NCBI GenBank assembly: GCA_030148865.1
Contig: JASBSR010000039.1
Location: forward strand, 1 to 57,504
Source of the DNA: Gammaproteobacteria bacterium
Lineage (GTDB): Bacteria; Pseudomonadota; Gammaproteobacteria; SZUA-229
DNA length: 57,504 bases
Reading direction: 5' to 3'
The notes below the pieces were generated by a model that made no database searches, was not told where the DNA came from, and saw only the letters and a program-made list of their open reading frames with translations. Made by a program: the position numbers and the translations under genes. Positions 49,503 to 57,504 of the stretch are shown piece by piece (the stretch's first letter is position 1; the number at the start of each line of letters is the position of its first letter).

Positions 49503-50114
49503 TCAGACCCCAGTTTTTTTCTGACCAATTTTGTTTTCCTGGCCGCGAACCAGATTCTGGATATTGCTGCGATGTCGCCAGTACAGCAGCAGCACCATCA
49601 GTGTGGCACTTAAAAGTATTACAGGCTGCACGGTGAACAGATACAGCAGGACTGGCGCGCTGGCCGCCGAGAGTAATGCCGACAAAGATGAGTAGCGTGT
49701 AATCGCGGCGGCGAACAGCCAGACCAGCAGAGCGGCAATCCCGGCCAGCCAGTGAAAGCCAAGCAGGGCACCGTAAAATGTCGCCACGCCCTTGCCGCCC
49801 TTAAAGCCATAATACACCGGAAATATATGGCCAAGAAAAGCACCAAGACCGGTGAGTGCAAGATATTCTGGTTGCGCCGTGAGCTGACTTGCGACCACGA
49901 CCGGGAGCAAACCTTTTAACATGTCACCGAATAAGGTAATAATGGCAGCTTTTTTACCGCCGTGGCGCAAGACATTGGTGGCACCGGGGTTGTTCGAGCC
50001 GACGCTGCGCGGATCCGGTAGCTGCATTAATTTGCAGGTGATAATTGCGGTTGAGATCGAGCCGATGAGATAAGCGCCGAGTAAATAGAACAGGATGACA
50101 GGGTCGAAAGCCAT
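49503..50114 (-). CDS. plsY: Glycerol-3-phosphate acyltransferase PlsY
   Basis: PlsY transfers the acyl group of acyl-phosphate to glycerol-3-phosphate, the first step of phospholipid synthesis. The 203-residue polytopic protein from 50114 (MAFDPVILF) carries the three family motifs: GSISTAI near residue 17, SNNPGATNVLRHGGKKAAI near 40 and YGFKGGKGVAT near 103. A longer frame to 50177 is rejected because it adds a Cys-rich stretch unlike the family. The gene is divergent from bioH. Confidence 0.94.
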   Translation of the reverse strand: MAFDPVILFYLLGAYLIGSISTAIITCKLMQLPDPRSVGSNNPGATNVLRHGGKKAAIITLFGDMLKGLLPVVVASQLTAQPEYLALTGLGAFLGHIFPVYYGFKGGKGVATFYGALLGFHWLAGIAALLVWLFAAAITRYSSLSALLSAASAPVLLYLFTVQPVILLSATLMVLLLYWRHRSNIQNLVRGQENKIGQKKTGV

Positions 50115-50177
50115 GTGTAAACAAAATTTCCCGGCGCGAATGGAACAGGTCGCCAGCATACAACAGCTGCTGCGCAA

Positions 50178-50948
50178 ATGCCCAGAGCACTAAAACAAAA
50201 AACCAGCTGTGTCTTTGTCCACGGCTGGGCACTGAACAGCGCGGTCTGGCAGTCTCTGATCGCTGGCCTGCCTGAGTGGCTGGATGTCGCCTGTGTTGAC
50301 TTGCCCGGGCATGGCAGTATGTCAGGACTCGCTGCCAGTGACCTCGACGCCCAGGCGCAACAACTGGCCGCGGTCAGTTCGCGGCCCGCGATCTGGGTCG
50401 GCTGGTCACTGGGGGGGCTGGTCACGCTGCGGCTGGCACAGCATTATCCCGAACGCGTCGCCGGCCTGTTCATGGTGGCGAGCAATCCCTGTTTTGTGCA
50501 GCGCCCAGACTGGACGACAGCGGTGGCCGCCAGCGTGTTCGAGGAATTTTCCACGGCCTTGCACCATGATATCGATGCTACCTTACGGCGTTTTCTTGCG
50601 CTGCAGATGCTGGGCGACAGGCGCGCACTGAAAAGGGTGCGCGAACTGGAGCGCATGATGCACGCCCGCGGCCGGGCGAGTTCGCAGGCTTTGCAGATGG
50701 GGCTGAATATTTTGCAGCAATCAGATTTGCGCGCCGAGCTGGCGCAACTCGACTGCCCCCTGTGCTGGCTGCTGGGCGCGCGCGATACGCTGGTGCCCGT
50801 TTCACTTGCAGAAAATTTGCCAGACATAAATCCTGCGATTGAAATTAATATTGAAGCCACTGCCGGGCATGCGCCATTTTTGTCGCATCCGGAAAACTTT
50901 CGTCGGGCGCTGGTCGAGTTTGCCGGTAGAATGCGCGCAGCAAACTAG
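50178..50948 (+). CDS. bioH: Pimeloyl-ACP methyl ester esterase BioH
   Basis: BioH removes the methyl group from pimeloyl-ACP methyl ester, the counterpart to BioC. The 256-residue alpha/beta-hydrolase has FVHGWALNSAVW (oxyanion region), the nucleophile elbow VGWSLGGLV near residue 77, the acidic GARDTLVP near 208 and catalytic His in GHAPFLSHPE near 236. It is followed 29 bp later by bioC, which supports the assignment over other esterases. Confidence 0.9.
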   Translation: MPRALKQKTSCVFVHGWALNSAVWQSLIAGLPEWLDVACVDLPGHGSMSGLAASDLDAQAQQLAAVSSRPAIWVGWSLGGLVTLRLAQHYPERVAGLFMVASNPCFVQRPDWTTAVAASVFEEFSTALHHDIDATLRRFLALQMLGDRRALKRVRELERMMHARGRASSQALQMGLNILQQSDLRAELAQLDCPLCWLLGARDTLVPVSLAENLPDINPAIEINIEATAGHAPFLSHPENFRRALVEFAGRMRAAN

Positions 50949-50977
50949 TCGATCTCGCCGCTGCATGAAATTTATTA

Positions 50978-51844
50978 ATGGCTAAACAAATCACACAATA
51001 TATCGCACGCCAGCGGGTACGCCGCGCCTTTGATCGCGCCGCAAGCACCTATGATGCTGCTGCTGTGCTGCAGCACGAAGTCTGTCAGCGTTTGCTGGAA
51101 CGCCTGCAATGCGTAAAACTGGATCCGCGCAGAATTCTTGACGCCGGCACTGGCACTGGTGAAGCAATTCGACCGCTGCAAAAAATGTATCGCCGGGCAG
51201 ATCTTGTCGCGCTGGATATTTCCGAACAAATGCTGCAGCAGGCAGCAAAACGCGCCAGCTGGTTTCGGCCCAGCGTGCAGGTGTGCGCTGATATTGAAGC
51301 CCTGCCGTTCGCTGATAACAGTTTTGATCTGGTATTTTCCAGTCTCAGTATGCAGTGGTGTAATGATCCCGATGCGGCACTGCAAAATTTTATGCGGGTA
51401 CTCAAGCCCGGTGGCCTGTTGATGTTCACCAGTTTCGGCCCCGACACCCTCAAAGAATTGCGTGCCAGCTGGCAACAGGTGGATGCGGCGGTACACGTGA
51501 ATCAGTTTATCGATATGCACGATATTGGTGATGCTCTGGTGCGTGCTCGCTTTGCCGATCCGGTGATGGAAGCCGAAGTAATTCGGGTGCAATATGAAAA
51601 AGTCGATGGCCTGCTGGCGGACTTACGCGCCATCGGTGCCAATGTCACTGCCAGCGGTCATCGTCGGGGTCTGCTCACAGCAAGTTCGTTGCAACGTTTA
51701 CGCGATGCCTACGAATCCTGTCGTGAAGCCGGGCGACTGCCGGCGAGTTACGAGATTATCTACGGTCATGCCTGGAAAAGTGTTGAAGAAAAATCGCCGA
51801 TGGAAGCGGGGCAGGTCAGGGTTGATTTTAAAACCGGGCGTTGA
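50978..51844 (+). CDS. bioC: Malonyl-ACP O-methyltransferase BioC
   Basis: BioC methylates malonyl-ACP to prime pimelate synthesis for biotin, using SAM. The 288-residue class I methyltransferase has RRAFDRAASTYDAAAVLQ at its start, the SAM motif DAGTGTGEA near residue 54, LDISEQML near 86 and ALPFADNSFDLVFSSLSMQW near 115, a BioC-typical stretch. No bioF, bioB, bioA or bioD follows. Confidence 0.92.
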   Translation: MAKQITQYIARQRVRRAFDRAASTYDAAAVLQHEVCQRLLERLQCVKLDPRRILDAGTGTGEAIRPLQKMYRRADLVALDISEQMLQQAAKRASWFRPSVQVCADIEALPFADNSFDLVFSSLSMQWCNDPDAALQNFMRVLKPGGLLMFTSFGPDTLKELRASWQQVDAAVHVNQFIDMHDIGDALVRARFADPVMEAEVIRVQYEKVDGLLADLRAIGANVTASGHRRGLLTASSLQRLRDAYESCREAGRLPASYEIIYGHAWKSVEEKSPMEAGQVRVDFKTGR

Positions 51845-51894
51845 TGGCCGCGCGCAGGTGTCGCGTGAATAGCTGAACTGGTTTCGGCGGTAAT

Positions 51895-51922
51895 AAAAAA
51901 GCGAGCCTGAGCCCGCTTTTTT
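51895..51922. terminator. Bidirectional terminator between bioC and the DUF599 gene
   Basis: AAAAAAGCG (51895-51903) pairs perfectly with CGCTTTTTT (51914-51922) across a short loop. A-run before and T-run after give a good rho-independent terminator in both directions, fitting the convergent genes. Confidence 0.85.
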
Positions 51923-51946
51923 ATCTTCAGAGATAAACCACACGCA

Positions 51947-52669
51947 TCATTTAGCGGCGGCGTCGGTTTGAACCCGACCGCTGATGGTTCTCAGAATACC
52001 AAACCGGCGTTTCATTTCATCCTGTGGTGCACGATCGATATTATACAGCAACATAATCAGGCCGACGCTGGCGACCGCCATGAAATAGGGGTCGTATAAG
52101 GAAAAAATCATCGGTACGGAGATATAGTAGGCGCGCATGCCGTAACTATAATAAGTGCCGCTGCGGTTCAGTAACTGGCTGACATAACGGGTAGACGGCG
52201 AAAACTGCAAATTACTGTTGCTGGAATTAATTAAATACCCAACATGGTTGTACATCCGTACCGCCATCGAAAAGCTGAAGAAAGTCCAGATGAAAGTGAT
52301 TAGCAGGATCAGCAGTTTTTCATTTTGAAAATTGCCATCCGACAAAAGATTCTCGTGTAATGAGCTTAAAAAGTCTGTCTTCTCATTACTTTTTTCCATC
52401 AAGTTGAGCACACCCATACTCATCAATATGGCGGTCGATGCCAGAAAGGTGGCGGCCATGGTTGAATTACGCAGGGTCTGCACTGCCAGGATTCCATTGC
52501 CTTTATCTGTCATCATATTTTCCACCCAGGCACTGCGCGCAGTGTTATTGATGGACTGAATGGTGTAGCTGGGATCGCGGCGTATCCGCATGCGCAGAAA
52601 CAGGTGGTAGCCACCGATCAATGCCATGCTGACGAGATAGGAGCCTATATCAAAAAAGGGTACTGCCAT
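51947..52669 (-). CDS. DUF599 family integral membrane protein
   Basis: A 240-residue protein with about four hydrophobic segments: YLVSMALIGGYHLFL near the N-terminus, TFLASTAILMSMGVL, LLILLITFIWTFFSFSMAV and a final pair around residue 190-215. The combination of NNTARSAWVENM with AVQTLRNSTMAATFLAS is typical of DUF599. Function is unknown in the family. It follows the Sel1-repeat gene on the same strand by 27 bp, so the two are likely cotranscribed. Confidence 0.85.
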   Translation of the reverse strand: MAVPFFDIGSYLVSMALIGGYHLFLRMRIRRDPSYTIQSINNTARSAWVENMMTDKGNGILAVQTLRNSTMAATFLASTAILMSMGVLNLMEKSNEKTDFLSSLHENLLSDGNFQNEKLLILLITFIWTFFSFSMAVRMYNHVGYLINSSNSNLQFSPSTRYVSQLLNRSGTYYSYGMRAYYISVPMIFSLYDPYFMAVASVGLIMLLYNIDRAPQDEMKRRFGILRTISGRVQTDAAAK

Positions 52670-52696
52670 ACTAATGTTTACCTCGGTGATAACGGG

Positions 52697-53206
52697 TTAG
52701 AGAGATTTTTTCAGAATTGATTCAGCCTGGCGGGTGTCACCGGCTTTAATCAGGGCTTCGGCCAGATGCAGGCGCGCTTCGTGGTTGCCATCGGCACTGG
52801 CCTGTTGCCACCAGCGCATCGCAACCGCAGGGTCTTTGCTGACACCAGTGCCGGCTGCGTACATATCGCCAACACTGGCTTCAGCGTAAGCGTTGCCGTT
52901 GTCTGCCGAGCGCTTCAGCCAGTACAGTGCTGTGCTGGCATCGGGGTTTAACCCGTAGCGGCCATCTCGATAGGCGAGTCCAATTTCGAGCTGGGCACCG
53001 TTGTCACCGGCCGTGGCGAGACTGCTCAACCAGCTGATTTCATCATGGGGTCTTTGCGCGGACACCAGTGCGCTGGCGGTGGCAATAGCCATCACCAGAG
53101 CGATGCCGGCAAGCCAAAGGCTACGACGGCCAAGGTTATTGGGTGGTAGATTATGCATAACATTCATCTGTGGTAATTTATGGCTATGGTTGGCAGCTTG
53201 CGGCAT
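52697..53206 (-). CDS. Membrane-anchored Sel1-repeat protein
   Basis: From 53206 (MPQAANHSHKL) the protein has 169 residues; the ATG follows GAGAGGACCT, a strong ribosome binding site, whereas the longer frame to 53305 lacks one. A single transmembrane helix (SLWLAGIALVMAIATASALV) precedes two to three Sel1-like repeats with GNAYAEASVGDMYAAGTGV and DPAVAMRWWQQASADGN. Sel1 proteins usually scaffold envelope complexes. The partner is not evident; the DUF599 gene directly follows. Confidence 0.82.
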   Translation of the reverse strand: MPQAANHSHKLPQMNVMHNLPPNNLGRRSLWLAGIALVMAIATASALVSAQRPHDEISWLSSLATAGDNGAQLEIGLAYRDGRYGLNPDASTALYWLKRSADNGNAYAEASVGDMYAAGTGVSKDPAVAMRWWQQASADGNHEARLHLAEALIKAGDTRQAESILKKSL

Positions 53207-53391
53207 AGGTCCTCTCGGGTTAAGTGGGTAAATCAATTGTTCTGTCTGTGTAACTGCAATTAACAGGCCAGTTTTAGACGGGCGTATTATTTTCATATTT
53301 ATCAATAAGATAGGAATTCATGGCGATATTTAATCGGGGTTGCAGGCGGATGCCATCCATCAAAAAATGTAGTCAGCTACAGGATATGTAG

Positions 53392-55140
53392 GTGTTTGCC
53401 GGGCTTCATCTAAATCAACTGCAGCGCAAAGTGCTACTGGTTATAGTGCTGATTATTTTATTGCCGATGTTCATCACCGGCACTTTGTCGGCGCGCTGGA
53501 TTTCGACCCGGATGGATGCCTCGATCGAACACTGGCTGCGCGAGTCTGCGCAGCTGGACGAAAATGCGCTCTCTGATCTGCACAAAAACGCACGTCTATT
53601 TGCCGATATTGTTAGTGAAATGAGACGCGGGGATTTTGTGGTTTACCCGGGCAGAAGTCCGGTACCGGCAAATTTACAGCCACTGGCGCGAGAACTCGGG
53701 ATCAGTCTGGTGCAGGTGTACGACCCTGATGGCAAACTGCTGTATTCTTCGCGTCCGCTTAGCCTGGCCACGTCCTGGGCACCGGGACAGGACACAGCGG
53801 TGGTGAAAGTTAATCTGGGAAAACAGAATCTACTGGCGGCGATTACCATAAGCCGGATCCCGACTGCGGGTGACAAGCATTATCGTCTGGTACTGGGCAC
53901 GCTGTTTGACAAGGACTTACTCAGTCGCGTGAGCCATCTGAGTGGCTTAAAAACGCGTTTGTTTTATCCAGATAACGGCGATTTTGCCAAAGCATTTTCC
54001 GAAGAAGGCAGGCCGTTAAAGCTGCGCCTGCCGGCGCAGGCATTCGCACAGCTGCAGAACAAACAGTCGTATTACAGTCCGGTGGCCGAAGAAGGCCGTT
54101 ACTGGGGACTGTACACGCCAGTGATCGATGCCAGTGGCAGAGTCGAGGCGGTCTGGTTTAGCGGCCACGAACGCACGCGTTTTATAGAAATTCTGGCGGA
54201 TGAAACCGCGCTCAATCTGGTCATTATGCTACTTGGTCTGGTGCTGGCGCTGGGCGTGGGTCTGGTCCTGAGTCGTGTGGTGGTGCGACCGGTTGAGTAT
54301 TTGCACGCTGGAGTCATGCGACTGGCGGCGCAGGATTTTCGCGCCGAAATTCCGATTCATTCCCGCGATGAGCTGGGTGAGCTGGCGAGCGCCTTTAACG
54401 CCATGGCGGATAGCCTGCGCAAAGCGCGCGATGAGCAGCAGCGTGAATTTCAACGCGATAAACTCAGTGCTCTGGGTGAGCTGTCGCTGGCCATGGCTCA
54501 CGAAATACGCAACCCGATAGGGATTATCAGCACTGCCTCAAAGCTACTGGATACGGCGAGCGATACTGCGCGATGTACCGAACTGTGTCGTGTGATCCAC
54601 GAAGAAAGCCAGCGTCTGAATCATTTGCTCAATGATTTTCAGCAACTGGCGCGACATCGCCGCCCACAATTTCAGCGCATGGATCCGGCGCAGCCGCTGG
54701 AACAGGCGCTGCAGGTGATGCTGGCCGGTCGCGAAGACATTCGGCTGCTGCGAAACTACCATCATGGCCGCGAGCAGGTTAGCGTGGATGCTGAACTACT
54801 GCGTCAGGCGTGGTTAAACTTGCTGCGCAACGCGCTCGAAGCGATGGCGAATAATGCGGGTCAGCTGGAAGTCGGCAGTCGGCTTCATGCCGGTATAATC
54901 GAAGTCTATGTGCACGACAGCGGTCCGGGAATTCCGATTGAACACATGCCGCGATTGTTTGAACCCTTTTACACCAGCAAAGACCACGGCAGCGGTCTCG
55001 GCCTGACCATCGCCAGCACGCTGGTGGAAGCCAGCGGCGGACAGCTCGAACTGGTACCCGGAGACTGGCAGGGAGCGCGTTTTGCGATGCGGTTGCCATT
55101 GGCCGACCAGGACACATTGATTGGGGAAAAAACTTCATGA
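53392..55140 (+). CDS. Membrane sensor histidine kinase
   Basis: A 582-residue transmembrane kinase starting at GTG. TM1 lies at about 14-36, a periplasmic sensor region (cache-like by length, low confidence) spans about 38-275, and TM2 at about 277-298 leads into a HAMP domain with PIHSRDELGELASAFNAMAD. The HisKA H-box MAHEIRNPIG has His 370. N-box LLRNALEAM, G1 HDSGPGIP and G2 GSGLGLTIA form the HATPase. The stop overlaps the start of the NtrC-type regulator as ATGA. Signal and target are not recognisable. Confidence 0.9.
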   Translation: MFAGLHLNQLQRKVLLVIVLIILLPMFITGTLSARWISTRMDASIEHWLRESAQLDENALSDLHKNARLFADIVSEMRRGDFVVYPGRSPVPANLQPLARELGISLVQVYDPDGKLLYSSRPLSLATSWAPGQDTAVVKVNLGKQNLLAAITISRIPTAGDKHYRLVLGTLFDKDLLSRVSHLSGLKTRLFYPDNGDFAKAFSEEGRPLKLRLPAQAFAQLQNKQSYYSPVAEEGRYWGLYTPVIDASGRVEAVWFSGHERTRFIEILADETALNLVIMLLGLVLALGVGLVLSRVVVRPVEYLHAGVMRLAAQDFRAEIPIHSRDELGELASAFNAMADSLRKARDEQQREFQRDKLSALGELSLAMAHEIRNPIGIISTASKLLDTASDTARCTELCRVIHEESQRLNHLLNDFQQLARHRRPQFQRMDPAQPLEQALQVMLAGREDIRLLRNYHHGREQVSVDAELLRQAWLNLLRNALEAMANNAGQLEVGSRLHAGIIEVYVHDSGPGIPIEHMPRLFEPFYTSKDHGSGLGLTIASTLVEASGGQLELVPGDWQGARFAMRLPLADQDTLIGEKTS

Positions 55141-56531
55141 CTCGTAGCGTGCTGATAGTCGACGATGAGCGCAACATGCTCATGGTGATGGAGCTGGCAT
55201 TAAAAGATGCGGGCTACCGCGTGCTAACCGCCGACCGTGCCGAAGCTGCGTTGAAGCTGATTCATGATCCTGATCTTGATGTCATTCTTTCCGACCTGAA
55301 AATGCCGGGCATGAGCGGCGATGAGTTTATTCGCCACAGCCGGCAACTGCGTCCGGATGTCCCGGTGATCGTGGTGACCGCGTTTGGTTCGATTCGCTCG
55401 GCGATCGAATGTATCCAGGCGGGTGCGAGTAATTATCTGACCAAACCGTTCGAGCCGGAAGAATTGCAGTTCTCGGTCGAAAACGCACTACGTTATCGTG
55501 ATCTGATGCTGGAAAATCAGCAGTGGCAGGCTTTCGCCATGAGCGAACGTGGCAAGAATCGCCTGCTTGGTAAAGGCGCGGCGATGCAGACACTGCGCGC
55601 TCAGATCACTCAGGTGGCGCCGTTTAAAACCAATGTGCTGATCACCGGCGAGAGCGGCACTGGCAAGGAAGCGGTGGCGCGCACTATACACGAACAGGGG
55701 CCACGTGCCGATCATCCCTGGGTAGCGATCAACTGTTCAGCAATTCCGCGCGATCTGATGGAAAGCGAGTTGTTCGGTTATGTCAAAGGCGCATTTACGG
55801 GCGCTTTGCAAAATCGTCTTGGTCGTCTCGAACAGGCCAATCACGGCACCCTGTTTCTGGACGAGATCGGTGATCTGGAACTGGAGCTACAGGCCAAGCT
55901 GCTGCGCGTGTTGCAGGAACGCGAGTTCTCGCCGGTGGGCAGCGATGCCATACGTCGCGTCGATGTGCGCATTATCACCGCGACCAATCGAGATCTGCAC
56001 GAACTGGTGAGACAAAATCAGTTTCGCGAAGACCTGCTCTATCGCCTCGACGTGTATAACATTCATGTGCCGTCGCTGCGTGCCCGTGCCGAGGATATCC
56101 CCTTGCTGGCCAACGCCTTTTTACAGGAGTTCCGCGTCGAGATGGGCAAACCCGTGGTCAGCATTTCAGAACAGGCCATGGGCGCGATGGCGAATTATCC
56201 GTGGCCGGGCAATGTGCGCGAGCTGCGCAATGCTATCGAACGTTCGCTGCTGACCTGTAATGCCGAGGTAGTTCAGCAGGACGATCTACCCGACAGAATT
56301 TTGCAACAGCAGTTAACCGTCTTGCCGGTGGATACTTCAGAAGCTGGACTGGGTGCGAACGGGATGGATGAATGGTTACAGGAAAGCGAGAAAAAATTGA
56401 TTTTACAGGCGCTGGAACAAAGCAACGGGGTACAGGCGAATGCGGCAAGGCTGCTTAAAATCAGCGAGCGCAGTCTCTGGCATCGCCTGAAAAAATATCA
56501 TATCCAGGTCACTCGCAAGGCCACAGATTGA
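55137..56531 (+). CDS. NtrC-family sigma-54-dependent response regulator
   Basis: A 464-residue regulator with an N-terminal receiver (phospho-Asp 53 in LSDLKMPG, Lys in LTKPFEPEE). The central AAA+ domain has Walker A GESGTGKEAV, GAFTGA for sigma-54 contact (in YVKGAFTGALQ), Walker B TLFLDEIGD and arginine-finger region. The C-terminus has a Fis-type helix-turn-helix, NAARLLKISERSLWHRLKK. It is coupled to the upstream kinase by a four-base overlap. Target promoters would be sigma-54 type; I found no clear one in the window. Confidence 0.93.
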   Translation: MTRSVLIVDDERNMLMVMELALKDAGYRVLTADRAEAALKLIHDPDLDVILSDLKMPGMSGDEFIRHSRQLRPDVPVIVVTAFGSIRSAIECIQAGASNYLTKPFEPEELQFSVENALRYRDLMLENQQWQAFAMSERGKNRLLGKGAAMQTLRAQITQVAPFKTNVLITGESGTGKEAVARTIHEQGPRADHPWVAINCSAIPRDLMESELFGYVKGAFTGALQNRLGRLEQANHGTLFLDEIGDLELELQAKLLRVLQEREFSPVGSDAIRRVDVRIITATNRDLHELVRQNQFREDLLYRLDVYNIHVPSLRARAEDIPLLANAFLQEFRVEMGKPVVSISEQAMGAMANYPWPGNVRELRNAIERSLLTCNAEVVQQDDLPDRILQQQLTVLPVDTSEAGLGANGMDEWLQESEKKLILQALEQSNGVQANAARLLKISERSLWHRLKKYHIQVTRKATD

Positions 56532-56538
56532 GTCTCAG

Positions 56539-56582
56539 CGTTTATCCTGCGCAACACTCACCCGTGCTGCGCAGGATAAACG
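56539..56582. terminator. 15-bp perfect hairpin between convergent regulator and rpoH
   Basis: CGTTTATCCTGCGCA (56539-56553) pairs perfectly with its reverse complement at 56568-56582 around a 14-base loop. It starts 8 bp after the regulator stop and lies 6 bp past the rpoH stop. There is no T-run on either side; it probably ends or stabilises both convergent transcripts. Confidence 0.7.
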
Positions 56583-56588
56583 GATCGG

Positions 56589-57443
56589 TCAGGCGGCGAA
56601 CGAAGTTCGCAGTTTTTTCAGAGCGTTGTTTTCCAGCTGGCGAACACGTTCTGCCGAAATTTGATATTTGTCGGCGAGATCGTGCAGCGTGGTTTTGTCT
56701 TCGTTCAACCAGCGTTGCTGAATAATATCGCGGCTGCGGTCATCGAGCGTGGCCAGCGACTGCGACATGGTTTCGAGCTGCTGTGATTGAGTGTCATCGG
56801 CTTCGAGTTCGGCCGCAGGTCCGGCGCCGGCGCTGGTGAGATAAGCCTCGGGAGCATAGCTGTCATCGTCATCGCTGCTCATGTCGAAGGCGATATCGCC
56901 GCCACTGAGCCGTGATTCCATTTCCAGCACGGTCTCGGGTTTGACCCCGAGATCTTCGGCCACCTGACTGACCTCATCGGCACTGAACCAGCCGAGACGT
57001 TTTTTGTTGCTACGCAGTTTAAAAAACAGTTTGCGCTGCGCCTTGGTGGTGGCGACTTTGACAATGCGCCAGTTGCGCAGCACGTATTCGTGAATTTCAG
57101 CCTTGATCCAGTGCACAGCATAAGAAATCAGGCGCACTTCGTGCTCGGCTGAGAAGCGTTTCACCGCTTTCATGAGACCGATATTGCCTTCCTGGATCAG
57201 GTCGCCCAGGGGCAGGCCGTAACCGGTGTAGCTGCGGGCGATGTGCACCACGAAGCGCAGGTGGGCGAGCACCAGATTACGGGCGGCGTCCAGGTCTTCG
57301 TCGAAGTACAACCGCTCGGTCAGCTGACGCTCTTCGTCGACGCTGAGCACGGGCACGCTGTTCACCGCGCGGATATAGGCATCCAGGTCGTGACCCGGGA
57401 CCGCCAGCGGTAATGCGTTAGCCTGTTGCAGTTGTGTTTTCAT
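56589..57443 (-). CDS. rpoH: Heat-shock sigma factor RpoH (sigma-32)
   Basis: RpoH directs RNA polymerase to heat-shock promoters. The 284-residue protein from 57443 follows an excellent AAGGGAGAC ribosome binding site; a longer ATG at 57473 lacks one. Region 2 has [19 protein letters not shown] and [20 protein letters not shown], followed by the RpoH box [12 protein letters not shown] near residue 136 that is diagnostic of sigma-32. Region 4 has [24 protein letters not shown] operator lies just upstream. The usual ftsYEX neighbours are not visible. Confidence 0.95.
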   Translation of the reverse strand: MKTQLQQANALPLAVPGHDLDAYIRAVNSVPVLSVDEERQLTERLYFDEDLDAARNLVLAHLRFVVHIARSYTGYGLPLGDLIQEGNIGLMKAVKRFSAEHEVRLISYAVHWIKAEIHEYVLRNWRIVKVATTKAQRKLFFKLRSNKKRLGWFSADEVSQVAEDLGVKPETVLEMESRLSGGDIAFDMSSDDDDSYAPEAYLTSAGAGPAAELEADDTQSQQLETMSQSLATLDDRSRDIIQQRWLNEDKTTLHDLADKYQISAERVRQLENNALKKLRTSFAA

Positions 57444-57477
57444 GTCTCCCTTCTCCCTTATTGGGTTGGGCATGATG

Positions 57478-57504
57478 TTAGCACTCGGATTCTTGGAGTG
57501 CTAA
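57478..57504. promoter_or_regulatory. CIRCE operator (HrcA-binding) upstream of rpoH
   Basis: The last 27 bases of the window read TTAGCACTC, nine spacer bases, then GAGTGCTAA: a perfect match to the CIRCE consensus TTAGCACTC-N9-GAGTGCTAA. It lies 34 bp upstream of the chosen rpoH start, on the transcript side expected for an HrcA operator. It could also serve a gene beyond the edge of the window on the other side. Confidence 0.92.

Overview
The window reads as a contiguous piece of a moderately GC-rich chromosome from a free-living, non-enteric gammaproteobacterium. The evidence is gene order: metX-metW, yggT-proC, pilT-pilU, pyrB-pyrC', pyrR-ruvX-algH-tonB-gshB and pilGHIJ-chpA follow the arrangement known from Pseudomonas and its relatives, and pilMNOPQ diverging from ponA with aroK-aroB behind it is also classic. 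Species cannot be named from the sequence alone. Nearly all of the DNA is coding. I see no tRNA, rRNA, CRISPR array, transposase, prophage or clear pseudogene.

Layout. 1-4.6 kb: type II secretion genes gspC-gspD-gspE and the first codons of gspF (minus strand). 4.6-8.4 kb: metX-metW, a TPR-like exported protein, yggT and proC. 8.6-12 kb: three consecutive type IV pilus retraction ATPases (pilT, pilU and a second pilU-like gene). 12.2-19.1 kb: a minus-strand run gshB-apbE-tonB-algH-ruvX-pyrR-pyrB-pyrC', in which pyrC' has lost the dihydroorotase metal site. 19.2-28.9 kb: the Pil-Chp chemosensory cluster pilG-pilH-pilI-pilJ-chpA-chpC, without the methyltransferase (pilK) and methylesterase (chpB) genes. 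28.9-33.5 kb: the S-adenosylmethionine cycle genes metK and ahcY-metF, with rsmE, and a convincing SAH riboswitch in front of ahcY. 33.7-38.4 kb: aroK-aroB-dgt-dnaG. 38.4-46.2 kb: pilMNOPQ and divergent PBP1a. 46.2-49.3 kb: rpsU-yqeY-hemE and divergent tsaD. 49.5-57.5 kb: plsY, bioH-bioC, a DUF599 membrane protein, a Sel1-repeat protein, a histidine kinase/NtrC-type regulator pair and rpoH preceded by a perfect CIRCE operator.

How it works together. Two themes dominate. One is type IV pilus twitching: alignment complex and secretin (PilMNOPQ), three retraction-type ATPases and a chemosensory pathway that controls them. The other is methionine/SAM metabolism: MetX/MetW make activated homoserine, MetF supplies the methyl group, MetK makes SAM and AhcY clears SAH under riboswitch control. 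The rest is housekeeping (pyrimidine, shikimate, heme, biotin, phospholipid, replication priming, peptidoglycan).

The least ordinary material is intergenic: a SAH riboswitch, a candidate attenuator in the metK leader, a perfect CIRCE before rpoH, and four non-coding inverted-repeat elements (36-110, 12096-12188, 32131-32287, 49345-49498), two of which share a 10-bp tandem unit. I did not find a clearly new multi-gene system; the strongest candidates for something undescribed are those repeats and the metK leader.
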